Counted from the stretch's first letter, positions 27,801-38,583 are shown. The stretch is DNA of 64,000 nt from Paenibacillus kyungheensis (GCF_028606985.1 NZ_CP117416.1:3634001-3698000); one strand, 5' to 3'. Translations and numbers: made by a program. Notes: generated by a model not told the origin, from the letters alone.

Positions 27801-28422
27801 ATCCATCGATCCAAATATCAATATTATGAAGTACCTGTGATTCTGGAATCGCTAGCGCAAGATCGGTTAAAGTATTTTCTCCATCTACATACAATCCTTG
27901 CAAATCCTGTTCAAAGTCTTGATAAATCCGTTGTAAATCATGCAATTTATCAATTAATAAAGGAGAACGAGCTGAAGTCGACAACCGTTCACTATATTCA
28001 TTTAACTGCTCTAAAGTAATCGTATGACGCTTAAATTCATTATATAATTCACTTAATTTACCGATAAACCCGAACTGATCACTAGACGTACCAAACATCC
28101 GTAATTGCGATTGATGTCGCTGAATAAGTCGATAAAGAAGCATTTTTTTACCTTCTTCACCAATCGGTGTTTTGGCACTTCCACCTACATCTTGTAGCAC
28201 CCAATTCGCTAGACGGCGAAAACCATACGTTTGTACACGTACATTTCCTTTGGATTGATGAGAACGAACAAGTGCATATTGGGCTTGAAAAGAACCCTGT
28301 TCAGGAACCAGTAGCAAGATAGGCGATCCATCAGGTTGTTGTGTAATATTATCAATGATTCGCTTAGTAATTGTGGTCGTTTTGCCACTTCCAGAGCGAC
28401 CTAATAAAAAATGCAATGGCAT
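24871..28422 (-). CDS. addB: ATP-dependent nuclease subunit B (AddB)
   Basis: Second subunit of AddAB, with a degenerate helicase domain that scans for Chi and an iron-sulfur-stabilised nuclease domain. 1183 residues. The N-terminal P-loop is LGRSGSGKTTTI (7-18). The four Fe-S cysteines are visible: one in SCPFAHFASRGL near 805 and three in CDYCDYKSVC at 1135, 1138 and 1144. The nuclease motif IIDYKSSQ is present near 970. First gene of the addB-addA pair; the 190 bp upstream show no clear promoter. Confidence 0.96.
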   Translation of the reverse strand: MPLHFLLGRSGSGKTTTITKRIIDNITQQPDGSPILLLVPEQGSFQAQYALVRSHQSKGNVRVQTYGFRRLANWVLQDVGGSAKTPIGEEGKKMLLYRLIQRHQSQLRMFGTSSDQFGFIGKLSELYNEFKRHTITLEQLNEYSERLSTSARSPLLIDKLHDLQRIYQDFEQDLQGLYVDGENTLTDLALAIPESQVLHNIDIWIDGFHSFTPQEYGVIAALLQKANSVTIALTLDRPYDGEPPHELELFHQTATTYIKLKQYANAIDESFTIDVENLSENRVDIPVRFQSSPQLAHLENAYRSSHRWQQAPYIKQAGERQDIYTYAAPDRRSEVESAIREMIRLAREEGARWQEMGVFVRQLSDYEHIIAPLLQDYEIPYFLDQKRSILQHPLAEFIRSALDIVQYFWRYEDVFRCIKTGLLLPDDGRVTTEDIDRLENVVLASGIHGSRWTDGHPWKGIPSLSLEAGDDVKEISERELVEGQRMQQARQLVIDPLYRFEKRIKKAKHAKEMCIALYQLLEDCNIALHLEKMSTHATAQGNPLRAREHIQIYGEIIDLLDQMVDIMGEDQIDLGTFAGLLETGLSGIRLGIVPPAIDQVLIGSMDRTRPMDIKYGFVLGMNEGIVPSLFPDSGILSEPERTNMLEGGLELSPGSKRLLLNEQFLIYHALTVASSKLWLSYALTDDEDKGLLPSEVITNVHKLFPFLQHQSVVSPLSAQSDHIASLQYVSTATTTLPHLIAQLREWSRGTTIANTWWHVLNWYTTHEAWRPQVSMLVQSLFYRNTGDLLDSDTSRHLYGQTLRTSVSGMEQFVSCPFAHFASRGLRLRERQEYRLKAPDIGQLFHASLTDLATMLKEQGRAWGQLTREECVEIAYEAVDKHIPRLQGQILSSSKRYNYISRKLREIVSRASVMLGEQARRGDFEPLYLELAFGPNGEWPPLRFTLENGCTMEIVGRIDRVDVAEGDNTLLLRIIDYKSSQTDLKLHEVYYGLALQMLTYLDVLLTHAEEQLGQSAQPAGALYFHVHNPMLQAGNGLSMQQSEQEMLKRFKMKGLLLADRDVIGKMDNELDKGYSAILPVAVKADGGFYSSSAVATVDQWQELLRNVRQTAQEIGTQITDGTTQITPYRIEQEKACDYCDYKSVCQFDESLKENQYKLLQKPGKNETWELLQNRHDYQKGDSPS

Positions 28423-28594
28423 ATGAGTTCACCCTTATTTATTATAGTATAGTCTTCACGATGCATAAAAATTGTTCTATTAGAGCGGTGCAATCGATGT
28501 TGACGTCGCAAAAACTCCTTTTTGTAGAACGCCGCACCTGGAAACTGCTAACCCGATAAGTAGCGAATATGTGTTCTATTTTATTATAAAAAAA

Positions 28595-28620
28595 GAATAG
28601 CCATCTGACAATGACTATTC
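28595..28620 (-). terminator. Terminator overlapping the end of the 157-residue gene
   Basis: A 10-bp stem with one G-U pair (arms 28595-28604 and 28611-28620) is followed by TTTTTTTATAAT on the minus strand. The stop codon of the gene lies in the 5' arm. Confidence 0.82.
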
Positions 28621-29088
28621 GGCGTTGCTCTTGTTCGGATGTAGTTCTAACTCATAACGCTGACAGGCAATTTCAAACACATCATCATACGTAAACAGTA
28701 TAAAATGACGCAGTTCCTTTAGCTCTTGCTTCTGCTGCGCTCGTTCCAAAAGTGGAGACTGACGATATTCCAACCAGTTCGACTTAATGTCCGATTGCCC
28801 TGGCGGTAGCTGATCACTATACAAATCGAGTTCTACCATATTAAAGTAGAACACCCCTTCAAAGCGAAGCGTGTACATGACAAAATCGTCTGACTCGCTT
28901 TTACTTGCTAGCGCACCATTAAACTCACCTGCTAACGTCATTCTGCGACCCAGCCCATAGTAAAGCTTATCCACATAGATCGCATCACGTCCATACAGAT
29001 AACCGAGTGGCGTGATCACCGCTTCAATTTCACTTTTTTGCTCTGACAATGCAATTCCTCTTTCATGATCGATTTTATATTTATACAT
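28615..29088 (-). CDS. Hypothetical protein, 157 residues
   Basis: Not recognised. Soluble, no signal peptide or membrane helix, mixed beta/alpha with many aromatic and acidic residues. The first half (1-100) looks like a beta-rich domain (GYLYGRDAIYVDKLYYGLGRR and FVMYTLRFEGVFYFNMVELD); the last 50 residues are helical and charged. It has its own terminator and lies alone between addB and the RlmI-like gene. Codon usage resembles the neighbours, so it is probably a lineage-specific but resident gene. The reading frame is solid; function unknown. Confidence 0.75.
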   Translation of the reverse strand: MYKYKIDHERGIALSEQKSEIEAVITPLGYLYGRDAIYVDKLYYGLGRRMTLAGEFNGALASKSESDDFVMYTLRFEGVFYFNMVELDLYSDQLPPGQSDIKSNWLEYRQSPLLERAQQKQELKELRHFILFTYDDVFEIACQRYELELHPNKSNAE

Positions 29089-29288
29089 GATTTTTGTGAA
29101 TGTGGATGTTGTAATTAAAATAAATGATTAATTATATATTTCAAAGCATATACAGTCTACTGTTTATTGTACTACAGAGACCCTAGATCAACAGCTAACA
29201 TGTAAGAGGTAGCTTTAACATTCCAGAATCACGAATAGATTATTCAAGTCATCTAGCAATTTTATAAACACTCTATTAAAATTACGAT

Positions 29289-30659
29289 TTAAAACGTTTT
29301 ACTACGTACTTCAAAGATAGCGAATTTCAAATAATGTCCTTCGTCCACGCCCAAAATTTGTGGATGGTCTTTGCCTGCTGCACGCCATTCAATTAGACGT
29401 AATACTTTGCCAGCATCTTTGGCTGCATCTTGAATCGTTTCCAAAAATAGATCAGGACGCATATGATAAGAACAACTAGCTGTCACTAGATATCCACCTT
29501 CATTGACTAATTTCATGCCGTGTAAATTGATATCTTTGTATCCACGAACAGCACCTGCTACAGCACTTTTCGTTTTGGCAAAAGCAGGTGGATCCAAAAT
29601 AACTACATCCCAAGAACGTCCACCCGCAGCAGTCATCGGTTTGGATGTATCTTGTTTGCTCTCTGCGCTACTACGTAATTGACGTTCATCTAGACCTTTA
29701 GCATTACGACGCAAATAATCAAAAGCATCATCGACGACAAACTCTACCCGATCTTCGAATCCGTTTAGACGTACATTTTCTTTGGCACTTTCGATTGCAT
29801 GTGCCGAAATATCAAGACAAGTTACTTTTTTAGCTCCATAATGACACGCATGTAGCGTAAAGCTTCCGGTATGTGAAAAACACTCTAGCACATTTGCTCC
29901 ATCCCAGTAAGGGAAATCTACAATTTTGCCATTGCGATTCATAGGCTTATGCGTTACATGTCCATCTATTTCTACTTCAGCCAATTCGATTCCGCTACGA
30001 TCACCCCAACCAAGCATCAAAGGAGCAATCGAAGCACGATTTTCACGCTGATCAAAGAAATATCCTGTTTTCTGACCTTCCACAATATCGACTTCGATCA
30101 ATAGACCATTTTCGGTAACGGTCACATGGCGAGGACATTCTCCGTACAATACACCTGTTACTTCTTCTAATCCTTCTAATTTACGTACAGACACATCGCT
30201 ACGCTCATAGATACCAAGCGGCTGCATCACCTGTACCAATGCATCAATAATAGGTTGACGACAAGCATCCATACCTAACGTCAATAATTGTACAACCAAT
30301 ACTTCGCCAAACCGATCAACAATCAATCCCGGTAGAAAATCAGCTTCTCCATAGACCAAACGATACGCATTTTCAGTAGGCAAAAAACGATTACGATGTT
30401 TAAGACAGCGTGTAAATCGCTCTACAAAAAAAGCAGTATCCATTTCTTCTAAAGGTTGATACGATACAACCCGTACAGTGATCTGCGAAGCAGGATTATA
30501 ATATCCTGTAGCTAAAAAGCGCTTCTGATGAGTCAGTACACTAACCAATTGCCCGGGAATAGGATCTCCTTCAACCGAAGCAATCTCATTTTGAAAAACC
30601 CATGGATGAGCTTGTTCTAATCTTTTTTTACGTTTGGGCTGCAATATCACGCTTGCCAA
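29289..30659 (-). CDS. RlmI/RlmK-like class I SAM rRNA methyltransferase
   Basis: Probable 23S rRNA m5C methyltransferase. 456 residues. N-terminal PUA domain (1-75, with HPWVFQNEIASVEG), a linker domain, then a Rossmann methyltransferase with GYFFDQRENR, LECFSHTGSFTLHA (motif I), TCLDIS and ILDPPAFAK (motif IV). Longer than the usual 395 because of inserts at about 220-255 (between DQREN and motif I) and about 330-350 (Ser/Lys-rich, before motif IV). The start is a TTG at 30657-30659 with GGAG ten bases upstream. Confidence 0.9.
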   Translation of the reverse strand: MASVILQPKRKKRLEQAHPWVFQNEIASVEGDPIPGQLVSVLTHQKRFLATGYYNPASQITVRVVSYQPLEEMDTAFFVERFTRCLKHRNRFLPTENAYRLVYGEADFLPGLIVDRFGEVLVVQLLTLGMDACRQPIIDALVQVMQPLGIYERSDVSVRKLEGLEEVTGVLYGECPRHVTVTENGLLIEVDIVEGQKTGYFFDQRENRASIAPLMLGWGDRSGIELAEVEIDGHVTHKPMNRNGKIVDFPYWDGANVLECFSHTGSFTLHACHYGAKKVTCLDISAHAIESAKENVRLNGFEDRVEFVVDDAFDYLRRNAKGLDERQLRSSAESKQDTSKPMTAAGGRSWDVVILDPPAFAKTKSAVAGAVRGYKDINLHGMKLVNEGGYLVTASCSYHMRPDLFLETIQDAAKDAGKVLRLIEWRAAGKDHPQILGVDEGHYLKFAIFEVRSKTF

Positions 30660-30705
30660 TAGTGTTCCACTCCTTTTTTGTGTTCCTGCTAATCATTTAT
30701 AATCG

Positions 30706-31494
30706 TTACCCTTTGTTAGCGTTCATTTCGCCAGTTTCATACATAATACATGCCAGTGCTGTCATTGCCGCTGTCTCGGTACGCAAGATACGTCGTCCTA
30801 ATCCTGTAACGATAGCGCCACTCGCCTCAGCCGCTTCTACTTCTTGTTCACTAAATCCACCTTCAGGCCCTACGACAATCATCACACGTATCGCTTTGGA
30901 TGCAGTCGTATCTTTGGTCAGCAATAACGATTCAGCAAAAGGTTGAACAACATCTCGAAGCTGATGCCCGTTTTCTTTTTCATAACAAAAACAGATCAAA
31001 TCATAATCTGCAAACTGCTTCAATAATTGCTTCCACGATACAGGTGAATCGACCTGCGGTACACGACTGCGATGACTTTGTTCTGCGGCTTCTTTAGCTA
31101 TTTTGCTCCAACGTTGAATCCGTTTCACTTCTTTACGTTCATCATATTGGACAACAGTACGCTCAGATAAAAACGGCAGAAAAGAAGATGCACCGATCTC
31201 TGTACATTTCTGAATAACACTTTCCATTTTATCGGCTTTGGGCAGACTTTGAGCAACTGTCACAAATACGACCGGTTCTCCATGTTGCTCTAATCGTTCT
31301 ACGATCGACGCAGTCACTACGCCTTCGACAAGTTCTGTAATTTCAACCAATACATCTAAAGATTGACCGTTACAAGCAATCACTTGATCGCCTATACGGG
31401 ATCGCATCACTCGACTAATATGACGCGCATCTTCACCAGTAATACGTACTTCTTGCTCGTCAAACTGGTCTGTGGGTACAAAATATCGCTGCAT
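30706..31494 (-). CDS. rsmE: 16S rRNA m3U1498 methyltransferase RsmE
   Basis: SPOUT-class methyltransferase modifying U1498 of 16S rRNA. 262 residues. N-terminal PUA-like domain reads MQRYFVPTDQF and GEDARHISRVMRSRIGD; the knotted SAM site is VVGPEGGFSEQEV and GLGRRILRTETAA. It lies downstream of prmA and the M50 protease gene, as yqeU follows yqeT in B. subtilis; mtaB, expected next, is absent. Confidence 0.95.
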   Translation of the reverse strand: MQRYFVPTDQFDEQEVRITGEDARHISRVMRSRIGDQVIACNGQSLDVLVEITELVEGVVTASIVERLEQHGEPVVFVTVAQSLPKADKMESVIQKCTEIGASSFLPFLSERTVVQYDERKEVKRIQRWSKIAKEAAEQSHRSRVPQVDSPVSWKQLLKQFADYDLICFCYEKENGHQLRDVVQPFAESLLLTKDTTASKAIRVMIVVGPEGGFSEQEVEAAEASGAIVTGLGRRILRTETAAMTALACIMYETGEMNANKG

Positions 31495-31558
31495 ACTTCA
31501 TCTACTTTCTATGTGCATTTGATAACGTGCTAACTCAAGTTAATATCATACAACTTTT

Positions 31559-31607
31559 AAAGGGACAGGGCTAGGTGTAATGTATCGTTCACCTGCTTCT
31601 GTCCCTT
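31559..31607 (-). terminator. Probable terminator after the M50 protease gene
   Basis: Nested stem: AAGGGACAG with its complement outside, GGTG/CACC inside. The minus-strand continuation TAAAAGTTG is a poor U-tract, so termination may be partial. Confidence 0.5.
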
Positions 31608-31643
31608 AGATTCAGTTACTTTTTAGTTCGATCTGTACTGCAT

Positions 31644-32327
31644 TTATCCACCAAAAATGATTTTAGCAAAAGTATAAAAACTAGTAGCTAAATAACCTGC
31701 AAGATTGTACAAAGGTTGAATCGTAACCTCACGCAATGGCTGTATAAATACAAGTAATAAAAATAATAACATTGCCCATTGCTCCACTTGTTGCAATTTA
31801 GCACTAGCACGTCTTGGTAACCAATCACTCAAAATTCTATAACCATCCAAAGGTGGTAAAGGAATTAAATTAAATACGAATAAGAAACAGTTCATAGTTA
31901 CCATGTAATATACAAAAGTACCAATAGCAGCATCAATTCTATTATTCGCAAAAGAACCAATAATACCAAAATAATTTAAAGCATAATAAATAATAATAGT
32001 GAAAAGTGCTAAAACTAAATTACTAATAGGACCTACAGCAGAAACTATGATTCCCATTAATCTTGGATTTTTAAAGTTCTCACGAGTCACTGGCACAGGC
32101 TTTGCCCAACCAAAACCTGCAATTAGCAATAAAATAAGTCCAAATATATCCATATGAACTGCTGGATTCAAACTCACGCGTCCAAGCAAACGAGCTGTAG
32201 GATCACCTAGTTTATTTGCAAAATAAGCATGCGAAAATTCATGTACTGTAAATCCAATAACTATTGCTAAAACATAAAAAGGTAATTCATTTAATCTTAC
32301 AAATAACAATTCATTCAAAAAATCCAT
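31644..32327 (-). CDS. Site-2 protease family (M50) membrane metalloprotease
   Basis: Rhomboid-independent intramembrane zinc protease of the compact M50 type. 227 residues with five or six hydrophobic segments. Zinc site HEFSH near residue 30 and the third-ligand motif NPAVHMDIFG near 55; the family commonly has NPxxHxDPxG, so here Pro is replaced by Ile. Substrate unknown. The codons are more A/T-rich than those of the flanking prmA and rsmE, which may reflect membrane residue content. Confidence 0.9.
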   Translation of the reverse strand: MDFLNELLFVRLNELPFYVLAIVIGFTVHEFSHAYFANKLGDPTARLLGRVSLNPAVHMDIFGLILLLIAGFGWAKPVPVTRENFKNPRLMGIIVSAVGPISNLVLALFTIIIYYALNYFGIIGSFANNRIDAAIGTFVYYMVTMNCFLFVFNLIPLPPLDGYRILSDWLPRRASAKLQQVEQWAMLLFLLLVFIQPLREVTIQPLYNLAGYLATSFYTFAKIIFGG

Positions 32328-32330
32328 TCC

Positions 32331-33299
32331 TTACCTCTTTCTCGCAACAAAGGCAATCCAATCTTCATCCCGATGTGCGCCTTCGATAATAAATCCGGCA
32401 GCTTCTAAAGCTTCACGAACAACATCTTCTTTATTTTTATAAATGCCTGATGCGATATATACACCGTCCGGTGTTAGTGCTTCATATACATCTTCAATAA
32501 ATAACAAAATAATTTCTGCTAAAATATTAGCAACTACCACTTGCACCGGTAACGTTACATTCAGCTTGGTTGTTGCATCTGCTTTGAGCACAGATAACAA
32601 ATCACTTTCAAAGACAGTGATCTCTTGTTCCAATCCGTTCAGATGCGTGTTTTCTTTGGCACTGGATACAGCTACCGGATCAAGGTCAAGCGCAAGCACG
32701 CTTTTAGCTCCTAATTTAATGGCTCCAATCGCCAAGATACCCGATCCTGTACCTACATCAATGACTTCTTCTCCGCCTTTGATCACCGTTTCGAGTGTGC
32801 GTAAGCAAAGAGATGTTGTAGGATGTGTCCCTGTACCAAACGCCATTCCCGGATCTAATTCAATAATCTTTTCGATATCACTCTCAGGTGTGTAATCTTC
32901 CCATGTCGGCTTGATCGTTAGACGCTCAGAGACACGAATCGGTTTGAAATATTGTTTCCACGCATTCGCCCAATCTTCTTCGTCAACCGTTTTGAACGAC
33001 ATCTCTGCTGTACCGACTTCAATATCGAATTCATAAAGTTGTGCTATACGTGCACGTACTTCTTCCATCAGAATATTCATATCGGTTTCTTCTGCAAAAT
33101 AACCTTGTACCACTGCTAATCCTTCAGGAATATCATTAAGCGGAAGTTCGTACCATTGTCCATATGAAGTATCGCGTGGCTTGTTCAATGTACCTGATTC
33201 TTCAATCGCTACACCACCAGCTCCAGCTTCATGCAGAAAGTTAGAAATCATTTCTACCGCTTGCTCTGTTGTATGTATAGTTAACTCATGCCATAACAT
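32331..33299 (-). CDS. prmA: Ribosomal protein L11 methyltransferase PrmA
   Basis: Methylates lysines and the amino terminus of L11. 322 residues: N-terminal L11-recognition domain (1-100) and a SAM-binding domain with DPGMAFGTGTHPTT, VIDVGTGSGILAIGA (motif I), LALDLDP and VVANILAEI. It ends 3 bp before the M50 gene begins. It lies downstream of dnaJ beyond a terminator, the standard location (yqeT). Confidence 0.96.
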   Translation of the reverse strand: MLWHELTIHTTEQAVEMISNFLHEAGAGGVAIEESGTLNKPRDTSYGQWYELPLNDIPEGLAVVQGYFAEETDMNILMEEVRARIAQLYEFDIEVGTAEMSFKTVDEEDWANAWKQYFKPIRVSERLTIKPTWEDYTPESDIEKIIELDPGMAFGTGTHPTTSLCLRTLETVIKGGEEVIDVGTGSGILAIGAIKLGAKSVLALDLDPVAVSSAKENTHLNGLEQEITVFESDLLSVLKADATTKLNVTLPVQVVVANILAEIILLFIEDVYEALTPDGVYIASGIYKNKEDVVREALEAAGFIIEGAHRDEDWIAFVARKR

Positions 33300-33403
33300 T
33301 ATTAATTTCCCCCTAATAGTAAAACATACGTACGATTTATTGTACTACATCTGTACGCCCAAATTCAAAATTCTCTTTCACACATCATTAACAACCGAAT
33401 GAA

Positions 33404-33430
33404 AAGCCCGGCTCATAAAGAACCGGGCTT
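33404..33430 (-). terminator. Terminator downstream of dnaJ
   Basis: An 8-bp G/C-rich stem (AAGCCCGG with its complement) with an 11-base loop is followed by TTTTCATTC. It separates dnaJ from prmA. Confidence 0.7.
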
Positions 33431-33451
33431 TCTACTCAGAGATTCTATGAT

Positions 33452-34573
33452 TTAATCACCGCGGAAAGCACGTTTTACACGATCAAAAAAAGATTGCTCA
33501 TTTTCATGAGTGTGCTCACCGTTTAATGCTCCAAATTGACGAAGCAAATCTTTTTGCTCATCACTTAGATTGCTTGGAGTTACAACAACCACTTTGATAT
33601 GTTGATCCCCTTGACCTACGCCACGTAGACGAGGAACACCTTTTCCTTTAAGACGGAAATACGTTCCTGTTTGCGTACCAGCAGGCACTTTAATTTTCAC
33701 TTTTTCATTCAATGTAGGGACTTCAATCTCATCACCCAAAGCTGCTTGAGCAAATGTGATTGGAATCTCACAATAGATATCATCATCTTCACGCTCGAAG
33801 AAATCATGCGGTTTAACGCGGAATACGATATATAGATCACCTGGAGGACCTCCACGTGAACCACCTTCGCCTTCACCGTTAACTCGCATTTGTGCGCCGT
33901 CATCTACACCGGCTGGAATACGAACATTGATTTTGCGTTGTTTTTGTACACGACCTGTACCGCCACAAGTACCGCATTTTTCTTCAATAATCGTACCTGA
34001 TCCACCACAGTTAGAACAACTGCGACGGTTAACCATACGACCGAATGGTGTATTTTGTACCACTTCTTCTTGACCGCTACCATGACAAACGGAACATGTT
34101 TTAGGTTGAGTCCCTTTTTTGGCACCTGTTCCGTTACATGTATCACAATTTTCAGTACGGTTAATCGTAATATCGGTTTCTTTACCGAATACCGCTTCTT
34201 TAAATTCAATCGTCATCGTATATTGAAGGTCATTACCACGTTGTGGAGCATTGGGATCACGCTGTCTGCCTCCACCACCAAAGAACATATCGAAGATATC
34301 GCCAAATCCTCCTCCACCTGAAGAGAATCCGCCTCCGCCCATGCCCTGGTTAGGATCGATATGACCAAATTGATCATATTGAGAACGTTTAGAAGAATCG
34401 CTTAATACGTCATATGCTTCTTTTACTTCTTTAAATTTCGTTTCTGCATCTGCTTCTTTGTTTACGTCTGGATGATATTTACGGGCTAGTCCACGATATG
34501 CTTTTTTAATTTCATCATCGGAAGCACTTTTGCCTACACCTAGCACTTCATAATAATCGCGCTTATCTGCCAT
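33452..34573 (-). CDS. dnaJ: Chaperone DnaJ
   Basis: Hsp40 co-chaperone of DnaK. 373 residues. J domain with KYHPDVNKE (HPD at about 33-35), Gly/Phe-rich region (about 75-105), zinc domain with four CxxCxGxG repeats ([32 protein letters not shown]), and the C-terminal substrate domains. The start ATG 34571-34573 follows GAGGTGG. Last gene of the hrcA-grpE-dnaK-dnaJ cluster, but beyond a terminator and with its own possible promoter. Confidence 0.98.
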   Translation of the reverse strand: MADKRDYYEVLGVGKSASDDEIKKAYRGLARKYHPDVNKEADAETKFKEVKEAYDVLSDSSKRSQYDQFGHIDPNQGMGGGGFSSGGGGFGDIFDMFFGGGGRQRDPNAPQRGNDLQYTMTIEFKEAVFGKETDITINRTENCDTCNGTGAKKGTQPKTCSVCHGSGQEEVVQNTPFGRMVNRRSCSNCGGSGTIIEEKCGTCGGTGRVQKQRKINVRIPAGVDDGAQMRVNGEGEGGSRGGPPGDLYIVFRVKPHDFFEREDDDIYCEIPITFAQAALGDEIEVPTLNEKVKIKVPAGTQTGTYFRLKGKGVPRLRGVGQGDQHIKVVVVTPSNLSDEQKDLLRQFGALNGEHTHENEQSFFDRVKRAFRGD

Positions 34574-34630
34574 CGTTCCACCTCGACTCCTTGTAATATA
34601 GATATCTTATTTCGCCAAATCTGTATACAC

Positions 34631-34660
34631 TTTATAATCTGTCGCACATTAGCTACACAA
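34631..34660 (-). promoter_or_regulatory. Possible promoter for dnaJ
   Basis: TTGTGT (34655-34660) and TATAAA (34631-34636) are 18 bp apart, downstream of the dnaK terminator. The match is only moderate. Confidence 0.45.
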
Positions 34661-34691
34661 TATCCAAGTGTATCCTTATAAACAAACGAAA

Positions 34692-34720
34692 GTCAAAGCA
34701 CGGGATGCCCCGGCTTTGAC
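34692..34720 (-). terminator. Terminator downstream of dnaK
   Basis: Stem GTCAAAGC/GCTTTGAC, with an inner CGGG/CCCG pairing, is followed on the minus strand by TTTCGTTTGTTT. It lies in the dnaK-dnaJ gap and may reduce dnaJ levels relative to dnaK. Confidence 0.7.
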
Positions 34721-34756
34721 CTTCCCACTTCATAAATGTTATTTATGTGGTGCTGA

Positions 34757-36622
<1,866 letters not shown>

Positions 36623-36694
36623 CTATTTAATATATTTTTAAAAGTTGTTGTAATCATACATTCAGCAATAATACATCTTAAAGAAAAAGTTGTA

Positions 36695-37300
36695 TTAGCT
36701 ACTTACTTTAACCATTGCCGGGCGAAGTACTTTATCTTTCAGTACATAACCTTTTTGCAATTCTTCAACAACGATACCTTCTTCATGCTCATCAGACTCG
36801 ACTTGCATCACAGCCTGGTGAAGTTCAGGGTTGAATGGTTGCCCTACAGCGTCCATTTGTGTCAAGCCTGCTCCTTTAAGCACTTCGTCCAACTGACGGA
36901 AGATCATATCAATACCTTTGTTAAATGATTCTAGTTCAGGGCTTTCCGGCTTAGTCGCCATAGCGCGTCCAAAGTTATCAACAACCGGAATCAACTCGGT
37001 AATCAATTGCTCGGAAGCATATTTCGCCAAGTTTTCTTTTTCCTTTTGTGTACGGCGACGGAAATTATCAAAATCCGCTTGAGCACGTAGAACACGTTGT
37101 GTCTGCTCTTCTAGTTGTGCCTGTACACGTTCTAATTCAGCTTTGGATACCATTTCATCTGATCCAGTATCGGCTGTTGTAGAACCTTCTGTTGCTTCAG
37201 GAGCAGGTACTTCGCTCTCTACAGCTTCAGTTTCTGTATGATTAACCGGGATTTCTTGCTCCGATTGATTATTTTCTTGAAAGGATTGCTCTTTATTCAA
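36695..37300 (-). CDS. grpE: Nucleotide exchange factor GrpE
   Basis: Releases ADP from DnaK. 201 residues: an acidic, Glu/Thr-rich unstructured start (1-55), long coiled-coil helix (about 55-110), four-helix and beta-wing part with GMDMIFRQL-like GIDMIFRQL and FNPELHQAVM. The start is TTG (37298-37300) with GGAGGTG nine bases upstream. Between hrcA and dnaK. Confidence 0.97.
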   Translation of the reverse strand: MNKEQSFQENNQSEQEIPVNHTETEAVESEVPAPEATEGSTTADTGSDEMVSKAELERVQAQLEEQTQRVLRAQADFDNFRRRTQKEKENLAKYASEQLITELIPVVDNFGRAMATKPESPELESFNKGIDMIFRQLDEVLKGAGLTQMDAVGQPFNPELHQAVMQVESDEHEEGIVVEELQKGYVLKDKVLRPAMVKVSS

Positions 37301-37364
37301 GATTGTTCACCTCCTTAAAATACGTTAATAACAGATTATTATATTTATATTGAAATAGTATCTA

Positions 37365-38396
37365 CTAGCGATACCAATGATTCAAAATTTTAGTCATATC
37401 ACGAGACAATACATTTAGAATACCGATTACTTTAGCATATTCCATTCGTGTAGGTCCCAGTATACCAATCGTTCCTAACGATTCGCCGTTCACTTCATAA
37501 GTGGCTGTAATTAGACTACAATTTTCAAAAGCCTCATGTCTATTCTCTGTACCTATACGTACTTGAATACCATTTGGTGCCGAAGCTTCGGTAATTATTT
37601 TGGAGAGTGTTGGAGTTTCTTCGAGTAGATCAAGAATACTTTTCACTTTATCCATATCTTTAAATTCCGGTTGAATCAGCATATTGGTAGCACCGCTCAA
37701 AAAAATCTTCTGTTCTTGATCCTGATCAAAAGCAGCATTGAGTGTACTCATCACTTCTTCATAATGATTCATATGGCGCTGCATCTCTTCTCCAATTTCT
37801 GAAAAGATACGTGATTTTAGTTTATACAGAGGAACGCCGATCAATTTGCTATTCAGTAAATTGACTACCTGTTCTAATTCAGAAACAGCGACACCTTCTG
37901 GAATACGAATTTTACGGTTTTCTACTTGTCCGGTATTTGTCACTATAATCGCTAGCGCTGTCTGGTCATCCAGTGAGATTAACTGAAAATGACGTAATGA
38001 TGTATTAAACACTTCAGGCCCTAATAGAATCGAAGTATAGTTTGTCATATGCGACAAAACCATAGCAGCATGCTGTATAACCTGCTCTGCGGCTGTTAAT
38101 TTCTCCGTAAAAAATTGTTTGAGTTCTTTTACATCTGAAGCGCCGATCGGTTGAAAAGGAGTCAGATGATCCACATAATAACGATATCCTTTATGAGAAG
38201 GAATACGTCCAGCTGAAGTATGCGGCTGTTCTAGAAAACCTAACTCTTCTAGATCCGCCATTTCATTCCGAATCGTAGCCGGGCTGTATTGCACATCGCC
38301 ACGTTTGGATATACTGCGGGACCCGACAGGCTCTGCCGAACGAATATAATCATCCACGATCGCATTTAGAATCATCTTTTGACGCTCGGTTAACAT
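37365..38396 (-). CDS. hrcA: Heat-inducible transcription repressor HrcA
   Basis: Binds CIRCE and represses the dnaK and groE operons; active form depends on GroEL. 343 residues, with an N-terminal winged helix (SISKRGDVQYSPATIRNEMADLEELGFL-type block, about 20-55) and a dimerisation/GAF-like domain. First gene of the cluster, 65 bp downstream of a perfect CIRCE element, hence autoregulated. Confidence 0.97.
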   Translation of the reverse strand: MLTERQKMILNAIVDDYIRSAEPVGSRSISKRGDVQYSPATIRNEMADLEELGFLEQPHTSAGRIPSHKGYRYYVDHLTPFQPIGASDVKELKQFFTEKLTAAEQVIQHAAMVLSHMTNYTSILLGPEVFNTSLRHFQLISLDDQTALAIIVTNTGQVENRKIRIPEGVAVSELEQVVNLLNSKLIGVPLYKLKSRIFSEIGEEMQRHMNHYEEVMSTLNAAFDQDQEQKIFLSGATNMLIQPEFKDMDKVKSILDLLEETPTLSKIITEASAPNGIQVRIGTENRHEAFENCSLITATYEVNGESLGTIGILGPTRMEYAKVIGILNVLSRDMTKILNHWYR

Positions 38397-38461
38397 GTAG
38401 TTCCCTCCTTCTAATCATATCCAGTTTGATCTTGAATTTGATGTAACACTTTTGCTTATCG

Positions 38462-38488
38462 TTAGCACTCAATCAACATGAGTGCTAA
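38462..38488 (-). promoter_or_regulatory. CIRCE operator (HrcA binding site)
   Basis: TTAGCACTC-N9-GAGTGCTAA is an exact match to the consensus. It lies between the promoter and the hrcA start. Confidence 0.98.
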
Positions 38489-38499
38489 CGACTAATACA

Positions 38500-38529
38500 A
38501 AAATACCAAACTGACTCGATTATTGTCAA
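38500..38529 (-). promoter_or_regulatory. Sigma-A promoter for hrcA-grpE-dnaK
   Basis: TTGACA (38524-38529) and TATTTT (38500-38505), 18 bp apart, immediately upstream of CIRCE. It lies inside the hairpin-and-T-run that ends the acetyltransferase gene. Confidence 0.7.
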
Positions 38530-38539
38530 GTTAGTTTGG
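38506..38539 (-). terminator. Terminator of the acetyltransferase gene, overlapping the hrcA promoter
   Basis: Arms CCAAACTAAC and GTCAGTTTGG pair with one mismatch and are followed by TATTTTT on the minus strand. The loop holds the TTGACA of the hrcA promoter. Confidence 0.6.
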
Positions 38540-38583
38540 CTGTTTTTTAATATATATTTAATTATATGGCTATACTTTTTGAT

